From positions 1 through 5,306 of the forward strand of contig JALOBO010000114.1 in assembly GCA_023228225.1 (NCBI GenBank): a DNA stretch of 5,306 bases. Reading direction: 5' to 3'. Source of the DNA: Clostridia bacterium. GTDB taxonomy: Bacteria; Bacillota; Clostridia; Christensenellales; UBA1242. This document shows, in pieces, positions 1-4,616 of the stretch; position 1 is the first letter of the stretch, and each line of letters opens with the position of its first letter. Below the pieces are notes generated by a model. That model was given only the letters and a program-made list of their open reading frames with translations, did no database searches and had not been told where the DNA came from. Position numbers and translations under genes: made by a program.

Positions 1-162
1 CCCTTTGATGATGACGATCGCCAGAAAGACAGCTGAAACACCGACCGCGATTTGTAGCAAAAACGATGACGCGAGAGCGGTTTCTACAGCTGTCAAAAGA
101 TCAGTTCCCCATGCGAGGACGCCCGCGATCGCTTCGCCTACGGCTACGAGAAATGCGCTTAT
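1..162 (-). CDS. Major coat protein, 5' part (cut by window start)
   Basis: These are the first 54 codons of the coat frame that is complete at 4872-5069; the rest continues at 4907 on the circle. The only difference from the complete copy is at base 39, where this copy encodes Val instead of Ile in the hydrophobic segment (VGVSAVF here, VGISAVF there). A conservative change fits real variation in a coat gene under selection. The start is uncertain and is discussed under the complete copy. Confidence 0.8.
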   Translation of the reverse strand, partial: MSAFLVAVGEAIAGVLAWGTDLLTAVETALASSFLLQIAVGVSAVFLAIVIIKG

Positions 163-171
163 AAGTCATTA

Positions 172-179
172 CCCCCTTT
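172..179 (-). promoter_or_regulatory. Shine-Dalgarno of the coat gene
   Basis: The minus strand reads AAAGGGGG, a strong ribosome-binding site. It is followed after 2 nt by an ATG in a different frame (169-167) and after 9 nt by ATA (162-160) in the coat frame. This arrangement creates the start-codon question for the coat protein. The promoter -10 lies only 7 nt upstream, so the mRNA leader should be extremely short. Confidence 0.7.
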
Positions 180-186
180 CGATCAC

Positions 187-215
187 ATTATAAAAAAAAA
201 TAGTTGCGTTGTCAA
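187..215 (-). promoter_or_regulatory. Consensus sigma-A promoter for the major coat gene
   Basis: The minus strand has TTGACA (215-210), a 17-nt spacer and TATAAT (192-187), matching the housekeeping consensus at all twelve positions. Transcription should begin near 179-181, immediately before the coat ribosome-binding site. A perfect promoter suits the most abundant virion protein. The -35 lies inside a terminator-like hairpin and the spacer contains that hairpin's T-run, so the two signals share DNA. A second copy is at 5094-5122. Confidence 0.85.
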
Positions 216-219
216 CTAT
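192..219 (-). terminator. Intrinsic terminator closing the early block, overlapping the coat promoter
   Basis: ATAGTTG and CAACTAT (200-206 and 213-219) form a 7-bp stem with a 6-nt loop. On the minus strand it is followed by eight T (199-192). It sits just after the stop of the 37-aa peptide and would end early transcripts. A run of six T also follows on the plus strand (221-226), so it may work both ways. The stem is A+T-rich and short, so leakiness is possible. Confidence 0.65.
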
Positions 220-325
220 CTTTTTTATCATCATCAATGCCAGTAAATGTGATGATCAAGCATAATGTCGCGTATCCACATATTAACAATAAAATCACAA
301 TAGTTAAAATGATATTAGCGATGAT
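212..325 (-). CDS. Small membrane peptide, about 37 aa, probable AUC start
   Basis: Unrecognised. The frame encodes a long hydrophobic run (residues about 5-27, IILTIVILLLICG and on) followed by an acidic/basic tail GIDDDKKDS, consistent with a single membrane span and a charged cytoplasmic end. No ATG exists in the frame. The ribosome-binding site AAGGGGG (336-330) is 4 nt before ATC at 325-323, the same spacing as between AAGGGGG and the ATG of the Zot-like gene, so ATC is the likely start. A GTG at codon 10 is the alternative (28 aa). The reading frame gains support from the second copy (5119-5232): its only difference is a synonymous Tyr TAC/TAT change. It overlaps the end of the 56-aa gene and ends at the coat promoter. 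A minor virion protein is possible but unproven. Confidence 0.55.
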   Translation of the reverse strand: MIANIILTIVILLLICGYATLCLIITFTGIDDDKKDS

Positions 326-485
326 GTCGCCCCCTTGTATTAGCCGCTAAACCAACCAACGAAAAGCATAGCGGCGCGATTATAAAAAACAAGAAGATTA
401 TCCATGACGCCCCGCCAAATAAGTATGCCATATCCCAATTATAGGCGGGCGGCGGTGGCGCGGTTGTCAACGGCGCGCCTACCAT
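315..485 (-). CDS. Small proline-rich membrane protein, 56 aa
   Basis: Unrecognised. Residues 9-14 are APPPPA, followed by a hydrophobic stretch at about 19-48 with WIIFLFFIIAP and LVGLAA, and a basic tail NTRGRHHR. This looks like one membrane span (perhaps a hairpin) with a basic cytoplasmic C-terminus. The ATG at 485-483 overlaps the TAG of the winged-helix gene, and AAAGGA lies 9 nt upstream inside that gene, so translation is probably coupled. The C390/A5297 polymorphism changes Leu to Phe within the hydrophobic segment, a conservative change that supports this frame. Length and topology resemble the minor tip proteins of filamentous phages (pVII/pIX size class), but there is no sequence evidence for that role. 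Confidence 0.68.
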   Translation of the reverse strand: MVGAPLTTAPPPPAYNWDMAYLFGGASWIIFLFFIIAPLCFSLVGLAANTRGRHHR

Positions 486-814
486 TTGAAAGCGTCCTTT
501 AATGTTTCCGACAATTCGGGATCATAAGATATCGTTTTTTCTTCTGTTTTGATCGTTTCGATGTATCGATCGACACGATCGCCTTTGACGATAATCAATT
601 CAGCGGCCAACAATTCGGCGATCGCCCTTGATACGCTGACTTTTGACCGATTAAAGGCCGCTGCGATCGTTTTGTTAGTGATTTTGTATGATCCCATGTA
701 ATTGTGCGCGTATATCTCTGCGTAAACCCTTAAAGCAAAGTCGGATATTTTGGCATAGCGTGCTTGCGGCGGTATTTTAGAGAAAACATTATCCAACTTT
801 GATGACAAGGACAT
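479..814 (-). CDS. Winged helix-turn-helix DNA-binding protein, 111 aa
   Basis: The core FALRVYAEIYAHN (residues 26-38) followed by KITNKTIAAAFNRSKVSVSR (44-63) and AIAELLAAELI (64-74) has the layout of a winged helix: a support helix, a turn, and a recognition helix ending in the Val-Ser-Arg-Ala-Ile pattern. The wing would be VKGDRVDRYIETI. It resembles the HTH_36/MarR-like fold used by phage regulators and some plasmid replication initiators. The genome has palindromes TTATCA-N4-TGATAA over its early promoter and three iterons beside it, and this is the only obvious DNA-binding protein here, so I infer it binds them. The start is uncertain: ATG 814 has GGGG only 2 nt upstream, and in-frame ATG 826, ATG 853 and TTG 874 have no better site. 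The frame overlaps the 72-aa gene by 26 nt. Confidence 0.75.
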   Translation of the reverse strand: MSLSSKLDNVFSKIPPQARYAKISDFALRVYAEIYAHNYMGSYKITNKTIAAAFNRSKVSVSRAIAELLAAELIIVKGDRVDRYIETIKTEEKTISYDPELSETLKDAFKW

Positions 815-1007
815 CACCCCGCGCATATTGCCATACAACGCGCCGCATGCCATGCTCTTTGACAAGCATGTCAACGCTTTTATTGTTTTCGCCGCGATAC
901 AAGATAACTACGTTGTTTTTACCGTTTTTTTCTTCCAGGATAAAGACTTCAATTAACTGCGATGACCATGTAATGTTTAGTATGTCATTTAGTTTGATTG
1001 TTTCCAT
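789..1007 (-). CDS. Hypothetical early protein, 72 aa
   Basis: Function unknown. The protein is soluble, with no signal or membrane span, and alternates hydrophobic strands (IEVFILEE, NNVVILYRG, VVWQYA, DVLVIKV), suggesting a small beta-rich fold. The start at 1007 was chosen over the longer open frame because AAAGGGG lies 6 nt upstream and the longer N-terminus is Lys/Arg low-complexity read through the preceding gene. The C-terminal pattern W-x-Y/A-x-x-D-V-L-V-I-x-V recalls small hypothetical proteins of Firmicutes phages, from memory only. In size and position in the early block it could be a single-stranded DNA-binding (pV-like) protein, since no other candidate exists, but I see no diagnostic residues. 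It overlaps the zinc protein gene by 23 nt upstream. Confidence 0.7.
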   Translation of the reverse strand: METIKLNDILNITWSSQLIEVFILEEKNGKNNVVILYRGENNKSVDMLVKEHGMRRVVWQYARGDVLVIKVG

Positions 1008-1185
1008 TCGATACCCCTTTTTTTGTGTCATGGATATTGCCGCCAAATCGTTCGATCTCTTTTTCTTCTTTCGCTTTTGGCTTATAAAAAGCACAACCGA
1101 CGCAGTCGTCAACTTTTAACGCTGCGCACATCGCGCAACCGTTTTGATCGCGTCTAAAAGCAAAGCAACTTTTACGATAGATCAT
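985..1185 (-). CDS. Small Cys4 putative zinc-binding protein, 66 aa
   Basis: First gene after the early promoter. Cysteines at 17, 20, 28 and 31 make C-x2-C-x7-C-x2-C, typical of a zinc knuckle or ribbon, with another Cys at 7. The tail is strongly charged (KPKAKEEKEIERF) and ends in a Gly/Asn-rich stretch. The start at 1185 has AAAGG 7 nt upstream; the longer open frame would begin inside the operator palindromes and upstream of the predicted transcription start, so I rejected it. The C-x2-C-A-F-Y-K-P ending resembles small zinc proteins seen in Firmicutes phages, from memory. A role in DNA or RNA binding, possibly in replication or early control, is inference only. Confidence 0.72.
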   Translation of the reverse strand: MIYRKSCFAFRRDQNGCAMCAALKVDDCVGCAFYKPKAKEEKEIERFGGNIHDTKKGVSNGNNQTK

Positions 1186-1225
1186 TTTATTGCCTTTCTG
1201 CGTGTCGCCGCCGCGAGATACACCC

Positions 1226-1254
1226 ATATTATCAAAAATGATAATACATGTCAA
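1226..1254 (-). promoter_or_regulatory. Early promoter with overlapping operator
   Basis: The minus strand has TTGACA (1254-1249), a 17-nt spacer and TAATAT (1231-1226). Transcription should start near 1219, giving a leader of about 34 nt before the zinc protein. The perfect palindrome at 1228-1245 covers the spacer and most of the -10, so a protein bound there would block RNA polymerase. This is the layout of an autorepressed early operon. Confidence 0.68.
1228..1245. promoter_or_regulatory. Operator palindrome 1
   Basis: ATTATCA-AAAA-TGATAAT is a perfect 7-bp-arm inverted repeat lying between the -35 and -10 of the early promoter. The likely ligand is the winged-helix protein encoded downstream in the same operon (inference). 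Confidence 0.7.
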
Positions 1255-1256
1255 GC

Positions 1257-1278
1257 ATATTATCAAAAATGATAATAT
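1257..1278. promoter_or_regulatory. Operator palindrome 2
   Basis: This is a perfect 9-bp-arm inverted repeat with the same core as operator 1 (TTATCA-AAAA-TGATAA). It lies just upstream of the -35, with centres 31 bp apart (about three helical turns), compatible with cooperative binding on one face of the DNA. Confidence 0.7.
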
Positions 1279-1279
1279 C

Positions 1280-1350
1280 CCTATTATCAAAATTGATATG
1301 ACCTATTATCAAAATTGATATGACCTATTATCAAAATTGATATGACCTAT
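1280..1350. repeat. Three tandem 22-bp iterons plus a partial fourth
   Basis: Identical 22-bp units occupy 1280-1301, 1302-1323 and 1324-1345, followed by 5 bases of a fourth (1346-1350). Each holds the perfect palindrome TATCAAAATTGATA, a variant of operators 1 and 2. The 22-bp period is close to two helical turns, so bound proteins would line up on one face. Such arrays are typical of iteron-type replication origins or clustered operators. They are not CRISPR, since there are no spacers. Confidence 0.85.
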
Positions 1351-1374
1351 CTTTATATAAGAATATCTTAAGAA

Positions 1375-1402
1375 AAAGATAAGAATATAAATAATGTAAA
1401 GG
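1375..1402. other. Candidate dif-like attP for host XerC/XerD
   Basis: This 28-bp stretch fits the 11+6+11 layout of a dif site. The right arm TAATGTAAAGG matches the B. subtilis dif right arm as I remember it (TTATGTAAACT) at 8 of 11 positions, the centre TATAAA matches TATATA at 5 of 6, and the inner left arm AGAA also matches; the outer left arm does not. Filamentous phages without an integrase, such as CTXphi and its relatives, use host Xer recombination at dif. A+T-rich DNA can give such matches by chance. Confidence 0.38.
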
Positions 1403-1417
1403 GTTAGCCATCGGCTA

Positions 1418-1433
1418 TTATCTTTTTTGATAA
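1418..1433. promoter_or_regulatory. Outlying operator-like inverted repeat
   Basis: TTATC-TTTTTT-GATAA keeps the TTATC/GATAA half-sites and 16-bp span of operators 1 and 2 with a different centre. It is separated from the main array by the dif-like site, so one regulator could bind on both sides of the attachment site. Confidence 0.45.
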
Positions 1434-1443
1434 CACCATAAAG

Positions 1444-1466
1444 AAAAACGGCCGTGATAGCGGCCG
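1444..1466 (-). terminator. Intrinsic terminator of the morphogenesis operon
   Basis: CGGCCG (1461-1466) pairs with CGGCCG (1449-1454) across a 6-nt loop, and on the minus strand five T follow (1448-1444). It lies about 30 nt beyond the Zot-like stop codon and would stop transcription before the control region. Confidence 0.72.
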
Positions 1467-1474
1467 CAATTCAC

Positions 1475-1498
1475 ACACATATATTATTATATATGTGT
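1475..1498. other. A+T-rich hairpin directly after the Zot-like gene
   Basis: ACACATATAT and ATATATGTGT form a perfect 10-bp stem with a 4-nt loop, abutting the stop codon. It stands beside the G+C-rich terminator. In the single-stranded genome this tandem pair of hairpins would fold and could serve as a packaging signal or replication structure. That is inference; as RNA it may only protect the transcript 3' end. Confidence 0.55.
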
Positions 1499-2277
1499 CA
1501 TTTTTTTGGTATCTCATAATCGGGCAAATCATCATACAGTTTCGCATATCCAAAAGTGTCGTATGTTTCCAAATAAAGCGGCGATATTTTGATCTTTGAT
1601 TTTCCGATCTTCTTCCAAATCGGATCGCCATTTTCGGTGATCCCGATTTTTTTGTAATGGATAACTTTCAGCCGATAAGGGGCAAAGACCATGCGCAACT
1701 GTTCGCGCCAATAGTAATATCTCCACCGAAAGCGCGCTGACACAAAATGCCGATACTTTAATACGCTCATAATTTGAGTGTCTTGTAGCAAAACACTTTG
1801 ACCGATAAAGTAGATACGCGGGTGATGTCGATGACGATGTAATACGGTATCCGTCATCAAAGGTATAAACACATCGTTATAATCACGCTGTCGATTTTGG
1901 CGACGGTTAAACTTGCTGTTGATCTCGTCATATATGATACCTTTTGAGTAATGATTATCGATCATGTATGGTAGTTTCATCTTTGTATCGCCGCCATTAT
2001 ATAATCGTTCTAACTCAAAGTTATATATTCGTTTGTGCTTAAACTCGTCGATGTTCGACCACATAAAGCCGCCTTTTTTTAATAGGTTGCGGGCGATCCA
2101 GTTCATCAAAAGCGTTTTGCCGCCGCCGCTTTGGCTGTCTATAAAATGGATACCATTTGCCATTAAAGGCGACGGCTTTATCGTAAGCCATTTGCCGATC
2201 ACTCTAAACCAAAAATGGACATGCGAGCGGTTAAGCGTCCATTTGTGATCATACTTTTTGCGCCGATATTTTCCCAT
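1498..2277 (-). CDS. zot: Zot/pI-like filamentous phage assembly ATPase, 259 aa
   Basis: This would be the inner-membrane-associated motor that extrudes and assembles the virion (Zonular occludens toxin family, pI of Ff phages). Walker A is SQSGGGKT (residues 48-55) after strand GIHFID; the usual first Gly/Ala is Ser. Walker B is GIIYDE (113-118) with D117 and E118. HRHRHHPRIYFIGQS (147-161) resembles the basic sensor-like strand region of Zot proteins. The family usually has a membrane span and an outer C-terminal domain (about 350-400 aa), but here no hydrophobic span is visible. The N-terminus is very basic (KYRRKKYDHK). This fits a monoderm host with no outer membrane channel to contact. 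The ATG at 2277 has AAGGGGG 4 nt upstream. It is the last gene of the morphogenesis block. The Zot-like assignment is strong; the exact ATPase mechanism is not shown. Confidence 0.88.
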   Translation of the reverse strand: MGKYRRKKYDHKWTLNRSHVHFWFRVIGKWLTIKPSPLMANGIHFIDSQSGGGKTLLMNWIARNLLKKGGFMWSNIDEFKHKRIYNFELERLYNGGDTKMKLPYMIDNHYSKGIIYDEINSKFNRRQNRQRDYNDVFIPLMTDTVLHRHRHHPRIYFIGQSVLLQDTQIMSVLKYRHFVSARFRWRYYYWREQLRMVFAPYRLKVIHYKKIGITENGDPIWKKIGKSKIKISPLYLETYDTFGYAKLYDDLPDYEIPKK

Positions 2278-2413
2278 GTTTCCCCCTTGTTTATTATTTT
2301 ATGAAAACATCATATTTTTTTTAATTCGCTATTTTTGGCCATTTATTGAAAGCGGTATATAAGAAGCTGCGTCGTGATCAGATCTTCTGAAGGAATAGAA
2401 TTTCTTTCATTGT
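2278..2413. other. Intergenic gap before the Zot-like gene
   Basis: This 136-nt spacer is unusual among otherwise overlapping genes. It holds an imperfect hairpin (2362-2388: AGAAG/CTTCT and CTG/CAG with a 2-nt bulge), not followed by a T-run on the minus strand, and an A+T-rich stretch with TATGAT on the minus strand (near 2310) that could be a -10 but lacks a convincing -35. A separate weak promoter or a processing/attenuation site for the ATPase is possible. The 10-codon frame at its upstream edge is probably meaningless. Confidence 0.35.
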
Positions 2414-2662
2414 TTACTTTTTAGATTTGCCGCCAAGTAGCCATGAAAGCATGATCACAATAGCGAGCGTGCTTATCTGCATCACGAACAATGTCATCAG
2501 CCGATCCGGGATCATCGCATAAAATGCCGTTAAAAAGTTTGTGATCTCTGCTTGAAAAAGAAGATCAACGGCAGTAAATACGGGCAACGCGAGATCGGGG
2601 ATCAATAACAAAATCGTTGTGCCTATTGAGATCATTAACAAGATTTTCAAGATCATTTTCAT
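2414..2662 (-). CDS. Two-span membrane protein, 82 aa, candidate pVI-like minor virion protein
   Basis: Hydrophobic segments lie at residues 4-21 (ILKILLMISIGTTILLLI) and about 57-76 (LFVMQISTLAIVIMLSWLLG), joined by a mildly amphipathic region and ending in GGKSKK, a basic cytoplasmic tail. The ATG overlaps the previous stop as ATGA, so the two are translationally coupled. Its place between the adsorption protein and the ATPase matches that of pVI, which anchors the adsorption protein to the virion end, in Ff phages (III-VI-I order). I infer the role from order and topology, not from a recognised sequence motif. Confidence 0.7.
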   Translation of the reverse strand: MKMILKILLMISIGTTILLLIPDLALPVFTAVDLLFQAEITNFLTAFYAMIPDRLMTLFVMQISTLAIVIMLSWLLGGKSKK

Positions 2663-2847
2663 TTGCTATCGCCGCCGTCCGCTTTTGCGCCGCCTTGAAA
2701 GATCGCTGAAATAATGATTGCCAAATCAAACATGCCAATAAAAATCAAGGATAAGTCCCAAAGTGAGATACCCCAAAAAAGCGTAATGCTATCCATAAAA
2801 TCAAGTAAACGATCCAATAAATCAAGAAAAAAGTCGCCCCATATCAT
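2659..2847 (-). CDS. Small single-span membrane protein, 62 aa, probable minor virion protein
   Basis: An amphipathic acidic N-terminal helix (residues 5-20, FFLDLLDRLLDFMDS) leads to a span at about 29-50 (LWDLSLIFIGMFDLAIIISAIF) and a short Gly/Ala/Lys tail. The pattern resembles small proteins I recall next to Zot genes in Firmicutes inovirus-like elements, but I cannot name a family. The start at 2847 lies 2 nt after the adsorption gene's stop, and a GGCGGG site 9 nt upstream lies inside that gene. It overlaps the 82-aa gene by 4 nt. A virion-tip or assembly role is inferred from context. Confidence 0.7.
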   Translation of the reverse strand: MIWGDFFLDLLDRLLDFMDSITLFWGISLWDLSLIFIGMFDLAIIISAIFQGGAKADGGDSK

Positions 2848-2849
2848 GA

Positions 2850-4616
2850 TTAGTCGCCCGCCTTGTCGACAAGAACAAAGATAAGGCCAATAGCAGACAC
2901 GCTAAACACAACCGCGATAACAGTCCATACAGCGGGCGGCAATAGCGCGCCAACATCGGCAACTTTGCTTATAACATCATCAAAGGTCGCGATGAGGCCG
3001 CGCAGATCCCATTTTATCCAAATAGTATTGATTATGCTGTTAAACACGTTTTTGAGATGTCCGCCAATATCCCACCATTCAACAATAGTCGGCTCAAAAA
3101 TATCATTTATGCCAGCCAAGTCGCTATCTGGATCGATATAGACGGGCATAACGATTTGTTGCTCGGAAAATGCGCCCAACTCATGAATTGAGTAATCGAT
3201 ATAGGTTGCGTCGGCGTCAATGTTGCTGTTCGGGCTTGCCATTTGCCAGCCAAAAGTCATGCGCTTGACATTTGTATACAGCGTGCCAAAGTTGTCGATC
3301 ATGCGTGTTTGCGGCGCCCTTGTGTCGTTATTGACCATTAAGGAAGGCAAAAAGATTTGGTCGTATTGATTATAGAAATTAAAATACATCGTATTAAAGC
3401 CATATAACGCCCAATCATTAGTTGTATATTCGTCTATATCGGTGTCAATCGACATTGATATAAGCGTCTGCGCAATATTGACATTCATGTTAAAAGTGCT
3501 TGTAAGCACGAAATAAAAACGTATTTGCCAATCGAGCGGATATTCTTCGCCCGCGCCAAATGGATCATATACGGGCGTCGCCGCGATTGTGAAATATTCG
3601 TCGCTAAAATCGACTGTTCGATTGAAAAGAATACGTTTCAATATATCTTCTTCGTGATCCGACAAATCAAGCCGCAGCATGCGACCGCTTTCGTCGACAC
3701 CAGCCCACGATAACGTATAGTTTTTGTCGAGATAGCGCATTGTCGGCGTGTTGTAATACAAGTAAAAATCTCGGCAATACTGCGCCAGGACATCGCTATC
3801 ATATATCAAAGGATCATAAGGGTTCCCGTAGGGCGGATCGAGAAAGTAAGCATATAGTTCAAGCGACATGTTTTTTCCGTATTCGGATATAACCGATTTA
3901 GTAAAGTCAATCGCCGTTAAATCTTCCCCCACATCAGTATAATCGCTTAAATTGACGCTATTAAGACTTTCGGGGATATACGATACATAACTATCGAAAT
4001 AGTCCGTATCGGGCAAATACAGTGTTTCAAAGTCAGTTAATGACGGCTCAAAACCCATGCCAAAAGTGGCGGTTAGGTCAAATAACATAATGTTATCAAA
4101 ATAAATATATTCGCCGATATTAATGTCGTTTGAGTTAGCACTACGTCCCGTAAAAACAAAGAAAGCAAGAGTGTTTTGTGTAGCAGTAAAAATACCACTT
4201 AATGTATGCCAATTGTCATCATAAACGCCAATACCGCTATAAAAATATGTAGTAGGTGGCGTAAAATAAGCCCGAATATTGCTTGTTCCGACAAATTGTA
4301 TATTAGTTTTGTAATTGAAACAGCAATAATATATATGATTTTCAATTACAACTAAAGACTGATTAACGTTAATAAATGATGTTGTAGGTGGTGTATTTCC
4401 ATTAAAAACAACGGAAGCATAACCATTAGTTGCAGTCAATATATTATAACTTTCAGTCGTCCACCCCGTAGTTCCATCACTAAAATCTCCATTAGATATA
4501 AGATTTTCAAGCGTATAAAGCGTTTCGCCCTTTGCCCTATATGCCATACCAGAAAACATTAAAAATGCCGCTACAAGCAAAATAACGGCTTTTTTGACTA
4601 TGTTTTTATTAGTCAT
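2850..4616 (-). CDS. Adsorption protein (pIII-like) with exchangeable N-terminal binding module, 588 aa
   Basis: This would be the virion-tip protein that recognises the host and releases the assembled particle. Residues 1-30 form a signal peptide (NIVKK, then AVILLVAAFLMFSGM). Residues about 36-178 look like a jelly-roll carbohydrate-binding module: NLISNGDFSDGTTGW at the start and EYIYFDNIMLFDLT at the end are CBM_4_9-like. Next comes DLTATFGMGFEPSLTDF, close to the DLT-x-x-F-G-x-G-x-E-P-S pattern frequent in tail proteins of Firmicutes phages. The remaining part is unrecognised and rich in Tyr, Asp and Asn. Residues 563-583 are a membrane anchor followed by VDKAGD, as in pIII. I chose ATG 4616 over the longer frame (to 4685) because it creates a proper signal peptide, has AAAAGAG just upstream, and overlaps the 65-aa gene by only 8 nt. 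The base composition changes inside it (see findings). Confidence 0.83.
   Translation of the reverse strand: MTNKNIVKKAVILLVAAFLMFSGMAYRAKGETLYTLENLISNGDFSDGTTGWTTESYNILTATNGYASVVFNGNTPPTTSFINVNQSLVVIENHIYYCCFNYKTNIQFVGTSNIRAYFTPPTTYFYSGIGVYDDNWHTLSGIFTATQNTLAFFVFTGRSANSNDINIGEYIYFDNIMLFDLTATFGMGFEPSLTDFETLYLPDTDYFDSYVSYIPESLNSVNLSDYTDVGEDLTAIDFTKSVISEYGKNMSLELYAYFLDPPYGNPYDPLIYDSDVLAQYCRDFYLYYNTPTMRYLDKNYTLSWAGVDESGRMLRLDLSDHEEDILKRILFNRTVDFSDEYFTIAATPVYDPFGAGEEYPLDWQIRFYFVLTSTFNMNVNIAQTLISMSIDTDIDEYTTNDWALYGFNTMYFNFYNQYDQIFLPSLMVNNDTRAPQTRMIDNFGTLYTNVKRMTFGWQMASPNSNIDADATYIDYSIHELGAFSEQQIVMPVYIDPDSDLAGINDIFEPTIVEWWDIGGHLKNVFNSIINTIWIKWDLRGLIATFDDVISKVADVGALLPPAVWTVIAVVFSVSAIGLIFVLVDKAGD

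Larger units (their letters stand above)
1..399. repeat. Copy 1 of the circular-overlap direct repeat
   Basis: This stretch aligns end to end with 4908-5306 without indels. I find three substitutions: C39/T4946, G272/A5179 and C390/A5297. Because the repeat occupies exactly the two ends of the window, it is best read as a circular 4907-bp molecule sequenced past its origin of numbering. The genes inside (coat 5' part, 37-aa and 56-aa peptides) are therefore one locus each, not duplicates. Confidence 0.93.
1186..1497. other. Non-coding control region (probable origin, attachment and regulatory region)
   Basis: This is the only long stretch without a gene, about 312 nt between the Zot-like stop and the zinc protein start. 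From low to high coordinates it holds the early promoter with overlapping palindrome, a second palindrome, three 22-bp direct repeats, an A+T-rich segment with a small inverted repeat (TATCTT/AAGATA, 1364-1381), a dif-like site, a degenerate operator and two hairpins. Its A+T content is clearly higher than that of the genes. As the sole intergenic region of this size it is where the replication origin and packaging signal of a filamentous phage would be expected, but I could not identify a Rep nick site. Confidence 0.6.

Noticed and set aside
1008..1112. Longer N-terminus of the 72-aa protein
   Set aside because: It is a Lys/Arg-rich shadow of the zinc protein gene, and AAAGGGG six bases before the ATG at 1007 marks the start.
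799..1119. 106-aa plus-strand open frame
   Set aside because: It lies antisense to the 72-aa and zinc protein genes; its sequence is low-complexity Phe/Ser read from purine-rich coding DNA.
1280..1350. Possible CRISPR array
   Set aside because: The 22-bp units are contiguous with no spacers and are internally palindromic, so they are iterons or operators.
1335..1365. Plus-strand promoter-like sequence (TTGATA with TATA-rich DNA downstream)
   Set aside because: A+T-rich palindromic repeats give such matches freely and no plus-strand gene follows; an RNA primer for replication is conceivable but unsupported.
1532..1726. 64-aa and 75-aa minus-strand frames within the Zot-like gene
   Set aside because: They are alternative frames of the ATPase gene without ribosome-binding sites or sensible protein features.
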